From assembly GCF_050016015.1 (NCBI RefSeq), contig NZ_JBNHEQ010000071.1:4949-68948 (forward strand): 64,000 nucleotides of DNA, given 5' to 3'. The position numbers and the translations under genes are program-made. The notes beneath the pieces are model-generated. The model saw only the letters and a list, made by a program, of their open reading frames with translations, had not been told where the DNA came from and ran no database searches. Positions within the stretch are counted from its first letter, which is position 1; the number at the start of each line of letters is the position of its first letter. This stretch comes from Trichodesmium sp002260545 (GTDB taxonomy: Bacteria > Cyanobacteriota > Cyanobacteriia > Cyanobacteriales > Microcoleaceae). Shown here one piece after another: positions 49,701 to 58,049 of this stretch.

Positions 49701-50224
49701 CACGAGATTTACCTACAGGGGGTTATATTATTTTTGCTGCGGAAAGAATTAGTGGTGGGTTCCATGGATTTTTGACTCGCACTCAAGGTGCGCCAGAAAT
49801 GGCTAACAACAGAAGAGCTTCTTTAAATGCTTTTAGTAAACCTTCTCATGTTGTGGAGGGAATAATTCCTTATCGTCAACCATTTGCAGCAGCAGCAGAT
49901 CGTTTTCAAGCTTTGAAAAAAGAATGGAGTTTTTTGTTAGGAAATGAGCAACTTTCTCTGGGGGAATCTCAACTTGAGAGTTGGCGTAAGGAAGCAGACG
50001 AATTGGCATTAGCTTTGGAAAAATTAGCGGATAATCCTGATAATAGTAATTTGAATAATGCTAAAAGAAATCTCAGGAAATTTCAGTTAAAGTTTAGAAC
50101 TTCTATGAGTGTTCATGCTAAGGAAAATCCTTATCAAGTTCAGACTTGGAAAAATCGTTTGACTTCTTTGGAAATGTTGTTAAATTATGGTGAGCGGGTG
50201 CGGTTAAATAGTAAGAGGTGGTAG
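46718..50224 (+). CDS. GHL10-type glycosyl hydrolase-like protein with Gln/Asn-rich repeat region
   Basis: 1168 residues; start fixed by aggag at 46709. Signal peptide (residues 10-32, LAGTLLSLMVLLPSPSRA), an alpha/beta domain (33-240, with SLGISYEPINLRQIN and VIFLPNIETLTQ), a low-complexity Gln/Asn/Thr region (about 245-570) and a TIM-barrel glycosidase domain (about 670-1010): EIRAVWLDRGTIVRA, INTVFFETLNAGYPIYPS, HAWMWTFAVGN, DVDGIQLDYIRYPF, TYALDTSRF. The C-terminal part is helical. The Asp in GIQLDYIR is a likely catalytic residue. Exported; role probably in envelope or exopolysaccharide turnover, inferred. No neighbours in an operon. Confidence 0.88.
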   Translation: MSKKKDLYTGILPRLAGTLLSLMVLLPSPSRANTLLGIIRDPQKTDEWNQIITRIRSLGISYEPINLRQINTLADLSGVKVIFLPNIETLTQTQVQIIEEWVKQGGKLIATGQIGKKSQPGVRQQLRSLLGSYWAFPLSQPTTPEPKYRCLDIACKESTSWAPKVNGQGKVEGGILIPAGLNSTTAATWQGSSGSSAVVITPQATYLGWHWGNSESATLDSVWLRATLNRYQSQPQFSARNNNPFPSGNNTQTLPTTNNSNPLKIRPRTSPSPRPNNENPNIVRVQPQTTSVNTAENSSTNQPTTITPNSTPDTNNIWLRTQQQRINTQQQSGSPSQQNENSNIVRVQPRTTSVNTAENSSTNQPTTITPNSTPDTNNIWLRTQQQRINAQKPETPGQLTETNLSQNNNSVSEATTTSQSNNVWQRFRQQRDQQNQQLETVEENTPVSSTGNPTLETNNNRGGILWNSFQQQRNEQRQKTDTVSNNNFPVNSPDNSTPETTNNRENIWNRSQQQTTTSSSRPNPLSAFLRRGVQVPNSQRDRSSESAAPGLDIRRGNHPISRAEAYAMLKELNNLLGRFESALVAAQSADVEVNLAADDSSLVAANTNNTTFIAQRNRKISNAQQVITRARQVIQNFPQQVAAKQYATARNQWLQTRQMLWQNYPTDGERAGAEIRAVWLDRGTIVRARSERGLAGVFDRLAAAGINTVFFETLNAGYPIYPSNVAPRQNPLTISWDPLKAAVKLARERNMEIHAWMWTFAVGNRAHNRALGQADSYLGPVISAHPSWVMTDNKGRKRHPADGKVYMDPANPYVRQYLLKIIDEIATRYDVDGIQLDYIRYPFQNPSRNFSYGYSTTARNQFRQLYGIDPMKISSRDRQKLWKWTEFKINQVNSFVADTSRFLKRKYPNLILSAAVFPFPRHERFDKIQQDWETWVLNEEIDLLTPMTYALDTSRFQQITQPLTDTRVLGSTLITPAVKLLNLPEIVAVDQIQAARDLPTGGYIIFAAERISGGFHGFLTRTQGAPEMANNRRASLNAFSKPSHVVEGIIPYRQPFAAAADRFQALKKEWSFLLGNEQLSLGESQLESWRKEADELALALEKLADNPDNSNLNNAKRNLRKFQLKFRTSMSVHAKENPYQVQTWKNRLTSLEMLLNYGERVRLNSKRW
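47546..47892 (+). repeat. 186-bp direct repeat inside the glycosidase gene
   Basis: About 161 bp repeated at an offset of 186 bp (47546 and 47732), encoding NIVRVQP, SVNTAENSSTNQ and NNIWLRTQQQRIN twice, with only a few differences. In-frame, so copy number can vary without breaking the gene. Confidence 0.85.
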
Positions 50225-50275
50225 GTTTTATAGCAGTTTGATAAATTTTTGCGGCTTTTGTTGCATGAAAGGATA

Positions 50276-50407
50276 TATAGCAATCCTCCGCATATTCGTG
50301 TCAAAAATATTACTGTTTTTTAGGCAACAGGCAACAGGCAACAGGTGGTAGTTTAAGTTTTTTTATTCACTTTTTGATTACCTGCGACCTATGCGCGGAT
50401 TACTATA
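50276..50407. repeat. Interspersed repeat family M copy 3
   Basis: tatagcaatcctccgcata at the left; gcgcggattactata at the right. Inside are aggcaac heptamers. Confidence 0.6.
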
Positions 50408-50525
50408 GATTTTATATTGAATACGAATTTAAAAATTCATGGTATTCAAATCATTAGAAATGGGAATTATAGAGAAGGTAGTCCGAAGAATTATCCCTTG
50501 ATTTTTCTGCCATAGTGAGCCTTTA

Positions 50526-50685
50526 ATATCATGTCCGTTGGTATCGGAGCGTGTAAAAGTTAGGGAACAATATACCATTAGTAAGGTTTTTCCTTCTCTT
50601 ACAACTTCTTCCTTCTCTCCTAGATAATATGAGCCTTCTTCCTTACCTTCTCTATACAATACCGATGCTACCAGACATGATATAA
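50526..50685. repeat. MITE-like repeat family B copy 3
   Basis: Ends atatcatgtccgttggtatc and accgatgctaccagacatga (then tat). Confidence 0.75.
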
Positions 50686-51065
50686 TTCTCAGTTTTTCAG
50701 CTTTTGGGTCTAAAAAGCTGGCACTTTTAAAAGATCCAAAAAGCTAAAACATTTATCTGTCAATGCTTTTATATTTAAAAAGCGGTCAGCGGTCAGCGGT
50801 CAGCAATCAGCAGTAAACGTTTAGGAGGGGATTTAAACCCAGTAGGGGCGATTCGCGTTTGCGTTAGCGTTAGCGTTAGCGAAGCTCCTCTGCAAGAGGC
50901 AGCTCCTCTGCAAGAGGCAGCATTCCGGAGGAAATCGCCCCTGCAAGCTGTTAACGCAGTTCCTCCGCAGGAGGCTAGCTGTTTGCGTTAGCGCAGCTCC
51001 TCTGCAAGAGGCAGCATTCCGTTAGGAAATGCTAAAAGCTAATAGCTAGTTAATCAGCAAGCCCT

Positions 51066-51317
51066 AACTATTGTCCAATAGATGAAGAAAACATCCATTT
51101 ACTGAAAGTGAGCGTTATAGCTGCCGCTAGGCTCCGCCTTTCATGTCGGCGACAGCCGAAACGCGTTTGCGTAGCATTCCGTAGGAAAGCGGAACAGATG
51201 TTCTATCCCTTCCTCTGACTGTATATAAACTAAACATAACTATTGTCCAATAGATGAAGAAAACATCAATTTACCGAAAGTGACCGATATAGCTGCCATT
51301 AGGCTTCACTTTTATGT
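51066..51317. repeat. 80-bp direct repeat (offset 172)
   Basis: Starts ctattgtccaatagatgaag in both copies (51068 and 51240). The first copy is extended by a family H repeat (gtttgcgtagcattccg at about 51165). Confidence 0.75.
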
Positions 51318-51532
51318 CGCACAGTGAAACGGATGTTCCATTGCTACTTTCATACAACAAAGCCAATTTTTGCTACAAATATTTAGGTTACCACTTAGGA
51401 GTCAGGAGACAGGATTCGGGAGTCATTTCAGTTATCAGTACCTCAATGGAATAGGGAGCATTGACTTAATCAAAGAATAACGATATAATAAGTTATAAAG
51501 CATACTATTAGACTAAGTTTGTTCACAAGTCA

Positions 51533-52616
51533 ATGAAATCCATTAGAACCAAGCTCAAACTTAATAACAAGCAGAAAACTCTGATGGCTCAACACGCAGG
51601 CTACAGTAGGTGGTGTTACAACTGGGGTTTAAGCTTGTGGAATGTTGCTTATAAAAATGGTTACAAGCCCAATGCCCGTAAGCTAAGAGAGGTTTTTACC
51701 AACCATACAAAGCCTTTATACCCTTGGATGAAAAACTTGTCATCTAAAGTTTACCAATATGCTTTCATAAATTTAGGTGAAGCATTCATGCATGTTCTTT
51801 AAAGGATTAGGAAAACACCCAAAGTTTAAAAAGAAGGGTAAACATGATTCATTCACAATAGATAATTGTGGAAAACCAATAGAATTAAATGGATGGAATC
51901 ATAAATTACCTTTTATCGGTATTGTTAAGACTTATGAACCCATTGAGGCGACCACAAAAAAAATCACCATTAGTAGACTTGCAGGTGATTGGTATCTTAG
52001 CTGTAGCTATGAATTTAATGCAACAACTACACCCAAAAAAACTGATCTTATAGGAGTAGATTTAGGAGTAAAAACATTAGCTACTTTGAGTGATGGGAAA
52101 ATATTTGAGAGCGTGAAATCGTATCGGAGATTTGAAGCTAAATTATCAAGAGAGCAATATCTACATCGTCATAAAAAGATTGGCTCTGCTAATTGGAGGG
52201 CAGCACAACTGAAGATAGCCAGCTTGCATAGAAAAGTAGCTAACATCCGCAAAGACGCACTTCATAAATTGACAACATACTTAGCCAAAAACCACGGCAT
52301 TGTGTCAATTGAAGATTTGAATGTCAGGGGAATGTTGCGCAATCATAAGCTAGCAAAATCAGATAGCAGATAGTGATTTTATGAGTTCAGGCGACAGCTA
52401 GAATATAAGTGCCAATGGTACGGTTCAGAGTTAGTAGTAGTTGATAGGTTTTTCCCATCGTCAAAGACTTGCTCAAACTGTGGTCACGTTCAAGATATGC
52501 CATTAAATCTGAGAACTTATGATTGCCCAGAGTGTGGATTGTCAATAGATAGAGATTTAAACGCCAGTATAAATTTGAGAGATGCGGTCGGCTTGACCGT
52601 GAATGCTTGTGGATGA
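51533..52616 (+). pseudogene. tnpB (IS200/IS605 OrfB) broken by a 4-bp duplication and stops
   Basis: The N-terminal frame (MKSIRTKLKLNNKQKTLM) goes out of frame at 51791 through a catg tandem duplication (51787-51794); removing 4 bp restores EAFMFFKGLGKHPKFKKKG. The second frame has the RuvC motifs GVDLGVKTLATLSDG and VSIEDLNVRGM, then meets TAG TGA at 52372-52377; the frame continues with FYEFRRQLEYKCQWYG, CSNCG...CPECG zinc finger and DRDLNASINL. Catalytic residues and zinc finger are all present in the DNA, so it was a normal TnpB until recently. No tnpA. 52617-52700 is the likely 3' end/omega RNA region. Confidence 0.88.
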
Positions 52617-52835
52617 GTAACCGCCGACGGCCTCAGTTGAAGCAGGAAGTAAACATCAAATTGTTACGCTATGTGACGCTTTGTATCGGTTTTATAGAGC
52701 AGGCTTGAAATATATATGTATGGCGAATATTTTTAAAGGGGAGGCTTGAGACCTTATTTTTTAGTCAGAAATATTTAGTTTAAATATCATTTATTGGCTG
52801 AAATTTCCCTTTGATTAAAAAGGTAAATCTGATTA

Positions 52836-52961
52836 ATATCATGTCCGGTACCATCGGAGGGTATATAAAATTAAGATAACAATGGAAAAAACCTTCTGCC
52901 TTCTGCTTTCCTCAAATATTCCTAGGGGCGTTAATTCTACCGATACTACCAGATTTGATAT
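52836..52961. repeat. MITE-like repeat family B copy 4 (diverged)
   Basis: Ends atatcatgtccggtaccatc and accgatactaccagatttga (then tat). Confidence 0.65.
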
Positions 52962-52965
52962 AACC

Positions 52966-53065
52966 AGGACTTACGCAGACGAACCCAGAAACCTGGTTTC
53001 TCGTAGATGTTTATTGTCAGAAACAATGATTTACCGTAGAAACCGGGTTTCTTTGCCTAAGTCCT
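52966..53065. mobile_element. Second copy of the AGGACTTACGCA MITE family
   Basis: Ends aggacttacgca and tgcctaagtcct; interior has the inner palindromes agaaacctggtttct and gaaaccgggtttct. Same family as 41461-41552; orphan left end at 56714-56726. Confidence 0.65.
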
Positions 53066-53896
53066 AATAACATTATTTTTTTAATTGGTATTATATTAAT
53101 TTTCAAACAAAATTTTTACTACATTTTCTGAAAAAATACCTGATACCAAGGGTGATAAATTTTTTCTACAAATAGTGGAGATTAATTATAACTGCTTGTT
53201 TTTTGTATAAAGTTCTTATATCAAGTCTCATTAATTAGCCATAATAAAAAGGTTCTTCTCTCTCAGCGAGAATATTTTTTAAATTTTCCCCTGCTCCCTG
53301 CTCCCTGCTCCCTAAATTTTTTATTGTGTTTATTCCAAGAGACATCAACCTAGTCCCACTATTGTAAAAATTCTTATTTACTTAAGTAAAATTTTCCTGA
53401 AAAGCTGGATTTTTCGTTTTTATCTTTAACAATATTTGGGCTTTTTAGCAGAAATATTATTAGTGGGATAGGTTCATAATATTAATCTGATTGAGGGATA
53501 AAATTTACCATTTTTCTTCCTTCTTTCTTAGACAAAATATTTGTAACATTATTTTTGCTAACTTGTCTTATACCATGTCTAGTTAAATAGATATTTCCAT
53601 AAATTACATAAACCTTATTCTGAAACTCTTGTCGGGAATTTCCATGGAAATTCCCTACATTCTTTTTTGCCTAATTGAGCAAAATCTAAAAATTTAATAA
53701 TACTAACAAATTTAAGACAATTATCAATTACAATTATCTATGAACTTTTTATTCTCAAGTAGTCAAGCAAAATTAATTGTATATTTAATGCTTAGGTTAA
53801 GTAGGTAGACATTATTTTGATATCTACTGCTCCAGTATACAAGTATTTTTTTGCCTATTTCCTATTTCCTGTTCTTTGGCAAATATTAAATTCATT
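53066..53896. other. Gene-less AT-rich spacer
   Basis: 830 bp with a ccctgctccctgctcc tract (53287-53312) and nothing protein-like that I can see. Confidence 0.4.
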
Positions 53897-54055
53897 TTAC
53901 CGAATTATTAATTATTAATAATTAAATAATTCGCGCCTTGAAGCCTCCCCTTGGATAGGGGAAAAAAGTGCTAGGATATTTCCTCATCTTCAATTCCGTA
54001 ACGGTTTTAATCAGAGGTAATTATCAATTATCAATTATCAATTATCAATTATTGA
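53897..54055. repeat. Family D copy before the hydrolase/SBP gene
   Basis: ttaccgaattattaattatt at the left, gaagcctccccttggatagg in the middle, and a gaggtaattatcaattatca array at the right, as at 34478 and 38581. Ends 49 bp before the gene start. Confidence 0.6.
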
Positions 54056-54103
54056 AACAGGTATCTATAAATCAATTTTTGAGATTAATGCGAGAAATAA
54101 ACA

Positions 54104-56611
54104 ATGAGTAAAAAATCTAGCAAATCAACAAAGTTATTAACAAAAATTCTAGTAATAGCAGGAATAATTAGCATCGGTCTTTTGCAAAATCTGTTGAAGC
54201 CCAAACCTGCTATGAATGCTGAAAGTATAGTTTTTAAAGTTCCTAATCTCACAGATTTATATATGTCTGTAGATTCTCTAGAAGTATTTGCTAAAGAAGG
54301 CAGGATTACTAATGATTTTGGCTTCTATGCTGCTTTTATGAAAAAAGAAGATTTAGCAAATTTGCGGAATATATTGCAAAAACGTTTTGATATACCGCCT
54401 GAATTAATTTCTCGGATTACTAATATGGCTATGGGGCAAGATTTCCTCAAATATTTGGGTCGGTTAGTACAAATAGATCCTGATATTAATGGTTATGATG
54501 CTATGAGAACTGCTTTAATTGAAGCTGCTTCTGACCCGGAAGAAGGTTTTACTATTATCAATATCATCAAAAAATTTCCGGCAAAAACAATCAGAATAAG
54601 TACAGATTTTTTATCTGAGTTTTCTAATGAGTTAACAACTTTTCAAGAATATCGAGATGCTTCTATTACAGCAATTACTGAACAAGCAGAAAAGCAAGTT
54701 TCTACAGATCCACAAATGGATTATTCTCAACTGGCAGATTTGAGTCAATTAGGTCCCTATAAAGTAATTAAAAAATCTATTAGTTTTGAAATAGATACTC
54801 TACGTCAAACTTACACAGGTTTAACAGGTTATTATACTCTAGAAGCAGATATTTACTTACCTGAAGGTATCTCTAAACCAGTACCTTTAGTAGTTTATAG
54901 TCATGGTTTTGGAGCGGAGAAAAAAAGTATTCTTTTAGCAGAACATTTAGCATCTTATGGAATTGCATTAGCAGGGGTTGAACATTTAGGTAGTGACTTA
55001 GCATATCGTCAATCTTTTCTCAAAGGAGAAGTAGATATAGATATCAGTCCTATTGAATATCTTAGCCGCCCATCAGACCTCACATTTTTATTAGATGAAC
55101 TGGAAAATTTAGTCAAAACTGACTCCTATTGGCAATCTAAAATAGACTTAGAAAAAGTCGGTGCATTAGGAAATTCTTTTGGTGCTACTACAGTCTTATC
55201 TTTAGGGGGTGCTAATATTAATTTGGCTAGACTAAATCAAGAATGTGACCCGAAAAAATTGAGTTTAAATGTATCGGTATTGTTGCAATGTCGTGCAGGT
55301 TATTTACCACCTTCAAACTATGAGTTAAGAGACCCTCGCGTTAAGGCAGTTTTTGCTTATTTTCCCTTAACAAGTGTAGTTTTCGGACCTGAAGAAATGA
55401 GAAATATTTCTATTCCGACTTTACTTATGGGAGGTAGTCACGATATTCTAACTCCAGGGATAGAAGAAGATGTTCATCCTTTTATTTGGATGAATAATAA
55501 TTCAGATAAATATTTGGCTTTTTTAGTTCCAGGAACTCATTTTTCTACTAGCACTTTAATTCCTGGTTTGCCAGAAGTATTACAGGGTCCGACGCCGGAA
55601 GTCGGACAATATTATTTAAAAAATTTAAGTGTGGCTTTCTTTAAAAAATATCTAGATAATCAATCAGAATATGAACCATATTTAACTGCCTCTTATGGTA
55701 AAGTGATGAATAAAGATTCCCTAAATTTGAATTTAATTCAATCTTTAACTGCACAACAATTAATAACTGCTTATGGTAGTTCTCCCCCTAAACCAATCAT
55801 ACCTCCACCTATTACTGCAAAAGTTCCTCAACGACAAGAAACTATCTTGGAAGAAATACAAATAACTGGAGTAATGAAAGTAGCAATGAGACGAGATGCT
55901 ACTCCTTTTGGTTATGTAAATAATACAGGAGAATGGGCTGGTTATTGTGAAGATATTATTGAGGCTTTTGCGGAAAATATTGCTCAGGAATTAAATATTT
56001 CAACTGGTGTTAAAGTTATAGAAATTGTCTCTACTCTAGAAAACAGATTTCAATTAGTTCAAAATGGAATTGTACATTTAGAATGCGGTCCGAATACGAT
56101 TAGGGATGATGTTAAAGGTGTGGCTTTTTCGAATCCTTTTTTTGTCACAGGAACTCATTTTTTAGTAAAAAAAGAAACACAAATAAATCCTGATGGTAAT
56201 TTAGCTGGAGTAAAAACAGGTGTGTTGAGAAATACTACTACAGAAAATTTTATTCAAACAAAATATCCTCAATCTGAAGCAGTCTATTTTAAAGGTAGTA
56301 GAGGTATTAATGAAGCTGTCGAATCTTTGGTTGAAGGAGAAATTCAGACTTTGGCTAATGATGGGATTTTATCTCTTGGAGAATTGGTAAGACAAAATCT
56401 GGATATTAGTAATTATAAGTTAGTGCCAGAAGAACCTTTAACTTGTGATTTTTATGGGATGATTATCCCGAACAATGACTCTAAATGGCAAAATAAAATT
56501 AATTCTTTTATTGATGGTGAAAAATCTAGACCTATTGATGAAAAATGGTTTAAAGATTTATTTCCTTATCAGTTAGAGAGTGTAGATTTTTGTGTGAATC
56601 AACAAAAGTAA
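54104..56611 (+). CDS. Alpha/beta hydrolase (DUF1400/PAF-acetylhydrolase-like) fused to an amino-acid-type substrate-binding domain
   Basis: 835 residues. Signal/anchor segment at 13-30, DUF1400-like N-terminal region (35-200: LYMSVDSLEVFAKEGRI), alpha/beta hydrolase (about 225-540) with YSHGFGAEKKS (oxyanion), nucleophile GNSFGA (Ser358), HDILTPGIEEDVHPF (Asp) and PGTHFSTST (His). Residues about 580-830 form a family 3 solute-binding domain: GVMKVAMRRDATPFGYVN, GYCEDIIEAF, LECGPNTIRDDV, GVLRNTTTE and FYGMIIPNND, as in polar amino acid ABC receptors. The hydrolase half is paralogous to the next gene at 58050. Exported; substrate unknown. Such a hydrolase/receptor fusion is unusual; the pairing with a fusion-free paralogue suggests gain or loss of the binding domain. 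Confidence 0.85.
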   Translation: MSKKSSKSTKLLTKILVIAGIISIGLLQNLLKPKPAMNAESIVFKVPNLTDLYMSVDSLEVFAKEGRITNDFGFYAAFMKKEDLANLRNILQKRFDIPPELISRITNMAMGQDFLKYLGRLVQIDPDINGYDAMRTALIEAASDPEEGFTIINIIKKFPAKTIRISTDFLSEFSNELTTFQEYRDASITAITEQAEKQVSTDPQMDYSQLADLSQLGPYKVIKKSISFEIDTLRQTYTGLTGYYTLEADIYLPEGISKPVPLVVYSHGFGAEKKSILLAEHLASYGIALAGVEHLGSDLAYRQSFLKGEVDIDISPIEYLSRPSDLTFLLDELENLVKTDSYWQSKIDLEKVGALGNSFGATTVLSLGGANINLARLNQECDPKKLSLNVSVLLQCRAGYLPPSNYELRDPRVKAVFAYFPLTSVVFGPEEMRNISIPTLLMGGSHDILTPGIEEDVHPFIWMNNNSDKYLAFLVPGTHFSTSTLIPGLPEVLQGPTPEVGQYYLKNLSVAFFKKYLDNQSEYEPYLTASYGKVMNKDSLNLNLIQSLTAQQLITAYGSSPPKPIIPPPITAKVPQRQETILEEIQITGVMKVAMRRDATPFGYVNNTGEWAGYCEDIIEAFAENIAQELNISTGVKVIEIVSTLENRFQLVQNGIVHLECGPNTIRDDVKGVAFSNPFFVTGTHFLVKKETQINPDGNLAGVKTGVLRNTTTENFIQTKYPQSEAVYFKGSRGINEAVESLVEGEIQTLANDGILSLGELVRQNLDISNYKLVPEEPLTCDFYGMIIPNNDSKWQNKINSFIDGEKSRPIDEKWFKDLFPYQLESVDFCVNQQK

Positions 56612-58049
56612 TATAGGGAATAGGGAATAGGGAATAGGGAGTCGGGAGTCGGGACAAACATTTTTATTCTGGCTAATTAATGAGACTTTATCTGCAGGGT
56701 ATTCCAAATATATCAGGACTTACGCAAAACATCTATTAAATTGCGTTTTATGTAGAGGCAATTTCCTACGGAATGCTGCCTCTTACAGAGGAGCTAACGT
56801 TAACACATTCATGACGGCGACAGTCGTTTAGCTAGCGCACAACTCCGTTAACGCTTCGCGACATATAAAGCGTTTGCGGAGCATTCCGATAGGAAAGCTT
56901 TGCGCCAGCAAAACATGAATTTCCCCTACAGGTAGCGTCTATGGGTAATTCCAAGTATATGAAGTACAAATATAGCACTTCCCACAGTTATTATGAGGTA
57001 CAGTTATTTTCCTTATTTTCTATTCTCAGTGAAGCAGAATTAGGGTTTGCTGAAAAAGTCTTTTTTAAGGAGTAGGGGAGTAATTTTTTTGCCCAACTAT
57101 GCGCCAGAAATGCGAACTTTTTGATTTTTCGGGAACCGTGCATGAAGAGCTGAAAACCAAGGTATTTCAGACCTAAAAAGGAACTTCTCTTTATCTGTAA
57201 ATGTTTTTATATTTAATCAGGAAGTCCGAATTACTACTCTTTAGGGACGTTGTATTTCAGCAAAAAACACAATGAACAATTAACAATTAATAATTAATGA
57301 CTATCACGGCGCTTAGGAGCAATATATAATACCATTTATCAAAAACTTTTCTACATTTTGTTGAGTAGGGGACTAGGGGAGTAGGGGGGAAGCAAACATA
57401 AGAATAATTAACATTAAACTAGCTAAAATTAGCAAAAAAATGATTCTGCGCCCTGCTGATTAGTTAATAACTGAAGTATCGCCCAAGTATAGCAATAATG
57501 CATGGGAATTGGTATAAACTATTTACCTAGCAGTCGCCCTAGGAATATATTAATTATTAATGACAAAGGGAGGCTTTAAACCTTAATTTTTGAATTAATA
57601 ATTAATTATTGACTATCAAATCTTAATTATTAATTATTAACTATTAATTATTCGGTAACGTCTCTAGCTATTTGATAATTATTAGTCAGGAGCGTGTTAA
57701 TTATTCTTATATTTACTGAAAAATTTAGGTATAAAGTCTCTCCATTCATGTAGCGCAGCGTTTCATGTCGGCGATAGCTGAAAATGCTATATCGAATTGA
57801 ACAAGAGAAGAAAAAAAATCCTTTTAGCCAATCCTTCTATTACAGAAGAGGTAATTATTAATTGTTGAATTTTCTCCCACTTAATACAACAGTTTACGAA
57901 GTTATGAGGTACATATAGCCATTCCCAAAGTTATTAGTTATAATTGTTTTCTTTCTTTTCTATTCCCTATTCCCCCAAACATAAAATTTTGTACCTCATA
58001 ACAACGAGAAGCACTGTAAAATGTAGCAAACATTTATCAAATTTGTATA
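56612..58049. other. 1.4-kb mosaic of repeats between the two hydrolase genes
   Basis: Contains, in order: ggaatag heptamers, an orphan aggacttacgca end (56714), family H copies (56767, 56873), truncated family A (56971-57040), family K (57040-57230), family D copies (57545-57657, 57714-57853) and a full family A copy (57885-58020) ending 30 bp before the next start codon. No gene. Confidence 0.6.
57885..58020. repeat. Palindromic repeat family A copy 5
   Basis: gttatgaggtaca and ttgtacctcataac arms about 80 bp apart, just upstream of the 58050 gene. Confidence 0.65.

Larger units (their letters stand above)
50253..51364. mobile_element. 1.1-kb non-autonomous element with IS903-type ends and 9-bp target duplication
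   Basis: Left end ggcttttgttgcatgaaa (50253), right end tttcatacaacaaagcc (ending 51364); the right end matches the right end of the IS at 33688 over about 24 bp. Perfect flanking 9-mer aatttttgc (50244-50252 and 51365-51373). The interior has no transposase: it holds repeat families M (50276-50407), B (50526-50685), K, G and H and an 80-bp direct repeat (51066-51145 and 51238-51317). Confidence 0.7.
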
